Of a stretch of DNA of 8,337 nt, positions 5,278-8,337 are shown piece by piece. Source of the stretch: an uncultured Clostridia bacterium (GTDB taxonomy: Bacteria; Bacillota; Clostridia; Lachnospirales; CAG-274). Made by a program: the position numbers and the translations under genes. Positions within the stretch are counted from its first letter, which is position 1, and each line of letters starts with the position of its first letter. The stretch spans positions 1 to 8,337 of the forward strand of contig CANRCU010000087.1 in assembly GCA_947629215.1 (NCBI GenBank), given 5' to 3'. A model generated the notes under the pieces. That model did not search any database. It was given only the letters and a program-made list of their open reading frames with translations, and was not told the DNA's origin.

Positions 5278-5709
5278 ATGATATATACAACAACAATAAA
5301 GGGTACAAACAACGCACATTCGCAGGAGATCATCAAAGACCTTGATCCGCGCGAGGATCTGCTTTTTGTTTACGGCGATCTTGCGGACGGACCTGTTGAG
5401 ATACAGTATATCAAGCCGATAAACGATATTAAAACGATCGGTCTGCTTGATCCGGAGCTTGCGGAGGAAATAATCAAAACGCATGGGGAAGAAATATCTG
5501 TGAGTATAGCCGGATACGAGCTTACTTTTGAGGATGGCGTATACGGTATAACAGCCGATATAGAGGTCGAAGCCGCCGAAGAAGACAGTATCGAAGATAA
5601 GAAAGATATGTCACTCCCTGCGCTTATTGTGGTCGGTTTGTTGACAGGATTCGTAACATTGCTGCTTATTATTGTAAAAATGCTCAATAAAAGCGAAGAG
5701 GAGAAATGA
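5278..5709 (+). CDS. Tail-anchored membrane protein with a HIRAN-like N-terminal region
   Basis: This 143-residue protein is not a named family I recognise. Residues 3-80 resemble a HIRAN-type beta-barrel: TTIKGT opens like the family's start, LDPREDLLFVYGDLADGPVE (22-41) fits its G-D-x-L-x-L-x-(R/Y)-E turn, and IKTIGLLDPELAEEIIK (51-67) fits the iGyLp-x-x-lA helix. HIRAN domains bind DNA ends or substrates in SNF2 helicases such as HLTF and also occur alone in bacteria. An acidic linker (98-110) leads to a single hydrophobic helix at about 113-134 and the tail KMLNKSEEEK. There is no signal peptide, so the N-terminal domain should face the cytoplasm. GGAAAGG (5261-5267) precedes the ATG by 10 bases. 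It stands alone between the tRNA terminator and the next operon. Ile codons are less ATA-biased (9 of 19) than in pyrD. The HIRAN assignment is a by-eye inference. Confidence 0.8.
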   Translation: MIYTTTIKGTNNAHSQEIIKDLDPREDLLFVYGDLADGPVEIQYIKPINDIKTIGLLDPELAEEIIKTHGEEISVSIAGYELTFEDGVYGITADIEVEAAEEDSIEDKKDMSLPALIVVGLLTGFVTLLLIIVKMLNKSEEEK

Positions 5710-5737
5710 CATCAGCGGTAATTAATCCTGTCAATAA

Positions 5738-5772
5738 AATTTTGCAAAATTCAATATTAAAAATTGCAAAAT
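5738..5772 (+). promoter_or_regulatory. Operator-like TTGCAAAAT direct repeats upstream of the ATP-grasp operon promoter
   Basis: TTGCAAAAT occurs at 5742-5750 and again at 5764-5772, 22 bp apart (about two helical turns). The second copy ends 4 bp before the -35 box. The first copy lies inside a 14-bp perfect palindrome, AATTTTGCAAAATT (5738-5751). The regular spacing and position suggest a transcription-factor binding site, but the low-complexity A/T context weakens the case and no factor can be named. Confidence 0.45.
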
Positions 5773-5776
5773 CCTC

Positions 5777-5805
5777 TTGACACATTTTTATATTAATGAT
5801 ATTAT
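5777..5805 (+). promoter_or_regulatory. Strong vegetative promoter for the ATP-grasp operon (extended -10)
   Basis: TTGACA (5777-5782), a 17-bp spacer and TATTAT (5800-5805) with TGA just before the -10 give the same hexamers and extended -10 arrangement as the tRNA promoter at 5063-5091. The predicted start is about 5812. A terminator hairpin begins only about 5 bases downstream, so productive transcription of the operon would have to pass it. Confidence 0.82.
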
Positions 5806-5816
5806 ATAAGCATAAC

Positions 5817-5862
5817 AAGGGTGTTTTATCCAAATGGGTAAAACACCCTTTTTTTGTTTTTT
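5817..5862 (+). terminator. Long intrinsic terminator in the leader of the ATP-grasp operon
   Basis: A 15-bp stem (5817-5831 with 5836-5850; one T-G pair, the rest Watson-Crick) with the loop AAAT is followed by TTTTTGTTTTTT (5851-5862). It lies 107 bp after the preceding gene and 16 bp before the ATP-grasp start codon, downstream of the operon promoter. It may end transcription of the preceding gene, act as an attenuator for the operon, or both. No alternative antiterminator stem is visible, because the leader before it is only a few bases long. Confidence 0.9.
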
Positions 5863-5878
5863 GCAAGGAGGAATGCTT

Positions 5879-7201
5879 ATGGTAGCAGAAGAACTTTATA
5901 AATATTCCGATCCCGTGAATGAGCTTCTGGCGCGTTATGGGGTAAAATTCGGCATATACAAAAATAATGTATTCAAGGAACAGTTGTTTCCGTTTGATAC
6001 CATACCGCGCATAATACAGAAAACCGAATTTGAGTATCTTGAACGCGGGCTGAAACAGCGTGTTATGGCGTTGAATGAATTTATAAAGGATATATATTCG
6101 GATAAAAAAATTATTCGTGACGGTGTTGTTCCGGAGGAGTTTGTGTATTCGGGCAGCGGGTATCTGGCTCAATGTGAGGGCGTTTGTCCGCCGAAAGGCA
6201 TTTATCCGCATATTTCGGGTATAGACCTTGTACAGGGTAAGGACGGCAGCTGGTATATACTTGAGGATAATCTGCGTATACCGTCGGGTGCGTCTTATCC
6301 TATGATCGCAAGAGACCTTTGCAGAAAAAGCTCGCCTGCGACGTTTGAAAAATACCATATCGAAGATAACAGAAATTACGCGCAATTGCTGAGAAGAACG
6401 CTTGATTATGTCAATACGGGCGGTCATACGGTCATACTTTCTCCCGGAAGATACAATGCGGCGTATTTTGAACATTCGTATCTTGCGGAGAAAACGGGCG
6501 CGCACCTTGCAACCGGCAACGAATTGACGGTCGAAGACGACAAACTTTATTTTATTGATTATTCGGGCAAAAAAGAACGTGTCGGCGCGGTTTACCGCAG
6601 AATTTCGGATGAATATCTCGATCCGATGAACTTCAATGAAGAATCCGTCATCGGCATACCGCATATATACGATATATACCGAAAAGGCAATGTTGCCTTG
6701 CTGAATGCGCCCGGCAACGGTGTTGCGGACGATAAGGGCATATATTATTTTGTACCGCGGATGATAGATTATTATTTAAACGAAAAAGCTATTTTGCAAA
6801 ATGCACCTACCTATCTGCCGTATTACGAGCAGGATATGCGGTATGTGCTGAGCAATTTTGACAAACTTGTGCTTAAAGACGTCGCCGAAGCGGGCGGTTA
6901 CGGTGTTGTATTCGGTAGCAAGATGACAAAAGCAGAAAAAGAGGACTTTATTGCTTTGCTCAAAAAAGAACCGAGGAGATTCATAGCGCAGAACGTGATC
7001 GATTTTCTGGATATAGATATATATGACAACGGGGTAATAACCCCAAGAAAAGCCGATCTCAGGGCATTTGTGCTTATGGCTGACGAACCGCTGGTATGGA
7101 AAAGCGGATTGACAAGGTTTTCAAGAGATCCCGATTCTTTCATAGTCAACTCGTCACAGGGCGGCGGTTTCAAAGATACATGGGTAATGGCGGATATTTA
7201 A
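5879..7201 (+). CDS. Circularly permuted ATP-grasp family protein (COG2308 type)
   Basis: This 440-residue, apparently complete protein belongs to the circularly permuted ATP-grasp group (formerly DUF404/DUF407). These are predicted ATP-dependent carboxylate-amine ligases forming amide bonds on peptides or small molecules; substrates are not established. Signatures along the length are SGIDLVQGKDGSWYILEDN with LRIPSG next (113-137, E129 and N131 likely metal or ATP ligands), ILSPGRYNAAYFEHSYLAE (186-204), GAVYRRISDEYLDP (236-249), LLNAPGNGVADDKGIYYFVP (274-293), LKDVAEAGGYGVVFG (332-346), the acidic site with D393 and R395 in ADLRAFVLM, and NSSQGGGFKDTWV (424-436). ATG 5879 is chosen because AAGGAGG (5865-5871) is 7 bases upstream; ATG 5873 is too close and ATG 5834 lies in the terminator loop. 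The alpha-E gene follows after 33 bp. Confidence 0.93.
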   Translation: MVAEELYKYSDPVNELLARYGVKFGIYKNNVFKEQLFPFDTIPRIIQKTEFEYLERGLKQRVMALNEFIKDIYSDKKIIRDGVVPEEFVYSGSGYLAQCEGVCPPKGIYPHISGIDLVQGKDGSWYILEDNLRIPSGASYPMIARDLCRKSSPATFEKYHIEDNRNYAQLLRRTLDYVNTGGHTVILSPGRYNAAYFEHSYLAEKTGAHLATGNELTVEDDKLYFIDYSGKKERVGAVYRRISDEYLDPMNFNEESVIGIPHIYDIYRKGNVALLNAPGNGVADDKGIYYFVPRMIDYYLNEKAILQNAPTYLPYYEQDMRYVLSNFDKLVLKDVAEAGGYGVVFGSKMTKAEKEDFIALLKKEPRRFIAQNVIDFLDIDIYDNGVITPRKADLRAFVLMADEPLVWKSGLTRFSRDPDSFIVNSSQGGGFKDTWVMADI

Positions 7202-7234
7202 AACAAAACTAAAAATTATATGGGAGATGAGTTT

Positions 7235-7930
7235 ATGGCAATTTTATCTTTGGCAAACAGTGACAGGCTTTATTGGCTTGGGCGTTACAGTGAAAGGGTC
7301 TATACAACGCTGCGTTTTTTTGCAAGGCAGTTTGATTCAATGATAGACCTTAAAACAGACGAATACGAGGAGTTTTGCAAACAGCAGGATATACCCAATA
7401 TCTATACTTCAAAAGAGGATTTTTCACACAGGTATTGTTTTGACGAAAAAGACCCCAACTCTATCTATTCAAATCTTATCCGGGCATATGACAACGCCAT
7501 AGAGCTGAGGGAGGAAATAGGCAGCGACACATTGTGCTATGTACAGCTTGCCGTTTATGAAATGAATAAAGCAAGGCTTTCGGACGCGCCTCTTTTGCAG
7601 CTGCAAAAAGTCATAGACAATATTGCGGCTTTCTGGGGAATGGCTGACGACAGTATAGATGACGAAAACGTTCGAGGTATAATAAAACTTGGCAAACGTA
7701 TAGAACGTATAGACCTTTATGCTCGTATGCGTGTAAGCGCAGACGAGATAAAGAGAGAGATACGCAGGCTTAGCCTCAGAGTAAGGCGCACAAGGCTCAA
7801 ATACAGTATGTCGGGCATTGTTCATCTTAATTATATGGCTGAAAATACGGGTATAGATTATCCGACCGTTGTAAGGGAAGTAGAGTCGCTGGTTGATCTT
7901 ACCGAGGTAAAATCGGCAATAGGTTTCTGA
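7235..7930 (+). CDS. Alpha-E domain protein (COG2307 type), short form
   Basis: The alpha-E family (formerly DUF403) is an all-helical group of unknown activity, found almost always beside circularly permuted ATP-grasp proteins, with which it is presumed to work. Family landmarks are RLYWLGRYSERV (11-22, the YW-x-GR-x-x-ER motif near the N-terminus), DPNSIYSNLIRAYDNAIELR (73-92) and IIKLGKRIERIDLYARM (149-165, the LGR-x-x-ER-like second motif). At 231 residues it is shorter than the roughly 310 usual for stand-alone members; both signature motifs are present, so the missing length seems to lie between them and at the C-terminus. ATG 7235 is preferred because GGGAG (7222-7226) is 8 bases upstream; an ATG at 7220 is in frame but overlaps that site. 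The transglutaminase-like gene starts two bases after its stop, implying coupled translation. Confidence 0.9.
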   Translation: MAILSLANSDRLYWLGRYSERVYTTLRFFARQFDSMIDLKTDEYEEFCKQQDIPNIYTSKEDFSHRYCFDEKDPNSIYSNLIRAYDNAIELREEIGSDTLCYVQLAVYEMNKARLSDAPLLQLQKVIDNIAAFWGMADDSIDDENVRGIIKLGKRIERIDLYARMRVSADEIKREIRRLSLRVRRTRLKYSMSGIVHLNYMAENTGIDYPTVVREVESLVDLTEVKSAIGF

Positions 7931-7932
7931 AA

Positions 7933-8337
7933 ATGAAAAGACTGAAATTTTGCTATCATATGCAGTTAACATTTGAATACCCCGCAAGAGATCATCATTT
8001 TACATTGCGGTGCTTTCCTATAAATGACGAACGTCAGCAGATATACAATGAATATATAGAAATATATCCCAAGCAGTACAGCAGCACTCAGACGGATTCT
8101 TTCGGCAACCGCTGTATTTACGGTACTGCCGATTGGGAACACAATTATTTTGCCGTTGATGTAAGGGGAGAGGCTCGTGTGGATGAAAACGCGAAAATAA
8201 AGTGCAGTGAGCATAAAACGGCTTTATATAAGTATCATACGGCGCTGACAAGACCGGGAAGTGCAATAAATGAGCTTTATGCCAATATTGAGAATATCGG
8301 CGGCGGAAGTAAAAGGGAAAGAGCCGAATATATGATG
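7933..8337 (+). CDS. Transglutaminase-like protein, N-terminal region (3' end beyond window)
   Basis: The frame starts at ATG 7933 and is open to the right edge (135 residues seen). The visible part matches the bacterial transglutaminase-like N-terminal region: a beta strand with YHMQLTFEYPARDHHFTLRC (8-27), FPINDERQQIYNEYIEIYP (28-46) and TDSFGNRCIYG (54-64), the D-x-(F/W)-GN turn typical of that domain. The Cys-His-Asp catalytic core would lie downstream, so activity cannot be judged. Such proteins are predicted cysteine peptidases or transamidases. There is no signal peptide. The start is two bases after the alpha-E stop and has only a weak upstream AGG, consistent with translational coupling. 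Together with the two upstream genes it forms the known ATP-grasp, alpha-E and transglutaminase set; a proteasome-like Anbu peptidase sometimes belongs to it, but is not seen here. Confidence 0.87.
   Translation, partial: MKRLKFCYHMQLTFEYPARDHHFTLRCFPINDERQQIYNEYIEIYPKQYSSTQTDSFGNRCIYGTADWEHNYFAVDVRGEARVDENAKIKCSEHKTALYKYHTALTRPGSAINELYANIENIGGGSKRERAEYMM

Noticed and set aside
5641..5672. TTGACA followed by TATTAT near the end of the HIRAN-like gene
   Set aside because: The spacer is 20 bp, too long for a good promoter, and the sequence encodes the membrane helix; a far better promoter lies at 5777-5805.
5834..5878. Extended start of the ATP-grasp gene at ATG 5834
   Set aside because: This ATG is in the terminator loop without a ribosome-binding site, and the added residues merely translate the T-tract; ATG 5879 has AAGGAGG at ideal spacing.
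5684..6664. Long minus-strand open frame (326 codons) opposite the ATP-grasp gene
   Set aside because: It lies almost entirely antisense to a gene with strong family motifs; its composition (rich in R, F and I) is that of a reversed coding strand, and it matches nothing recognisable. The minus-strand open frames at 516-1202, 1866-2642 and 7469-7987 are rejected for the same reason.
6784..6804. Another ATTTTGCAAAAT palindrome inside the ATP-grasp coding region
   Set aside because: It is explained by the codons there (AILQNA) and has no promoter nearby; it does show that such A/T-rich palindromes can arise by chance, which lowers confidence in the upstream boxes.

Overview
The window is a plus-strand stretch of chromosome from an endospore-forming member of the Firmicutes, most likely class Clostridia. 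The evidence for this is the gene order mazG, hup, rqcP, yabP, yabQ, divIC, which resembles the yabN-yabO-yabP-yabQ-divIC region of Bacillus subtilis and its clostridial counterparts, together with a class 1B (NAD-linked) dihydroorotate dehydrogenase. Isoleucine is written mostly with ATA (22 of 30 codons in pyrD). A closer assignment (for example an Oscillospiraceae-like lineage) is only a guess. All genes lie on the plus strand and no mobile element, CRISPR array or obvious broken gene is visible.

Region 1 (1-3241) is the end of a pyrimidine operon. It holds the 3' part of pyrK, overlapping pyrD, then a lipoprotein gene 11 bp downstream, then mazG joined to it by an ATGA stop/start overlap. 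The lipoprotein has a lipobox, three diverged copies of a helical unit and a 9-bp tandem repeat encoding its linker. MazG keeps its first catalytic domain but has lost the acidic residues of the second.

Region 2 (3116-5044) is the HU, translation-rescue, sporulation and division cluster. A near-consensus housekeeping promoter inside the end of mazG probably drives hup (HU), and an intrinsic terminator follows hup. Next come rqcP (ribosome quality control) and, after 113 bp containing a good sigma-E-type promoter, yabP, yabQ and divIC. HU can thus be made in large amounts while yabPQ switch on in the mother cell.

Region 3 (5045-5709) holds a self-contained tRNA-Val(UAC) gene with its own promoter and terminator, and a small tail-anchored membrane protein with a HIRAN-like N-terminal region.

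Region 4 (5710-8337) is a second operon. An operator-like pair of TTGCAAAAT repeats and a strong extended -10 promoter are followed at once by a long intrinsic terminator. Beyond that lie a circularly permuted ATP-grasp enzyme, an alpha-E protein and the start of a transglutaminase-like protein that runs off the right edge. These three families are known to travel together in predicted peptide-ligation or peptide-tagging operons whose biochemistry is poorly defined. This operon, with its attenuator-like leader, is the most promising candidate for an undescribed system in the window.
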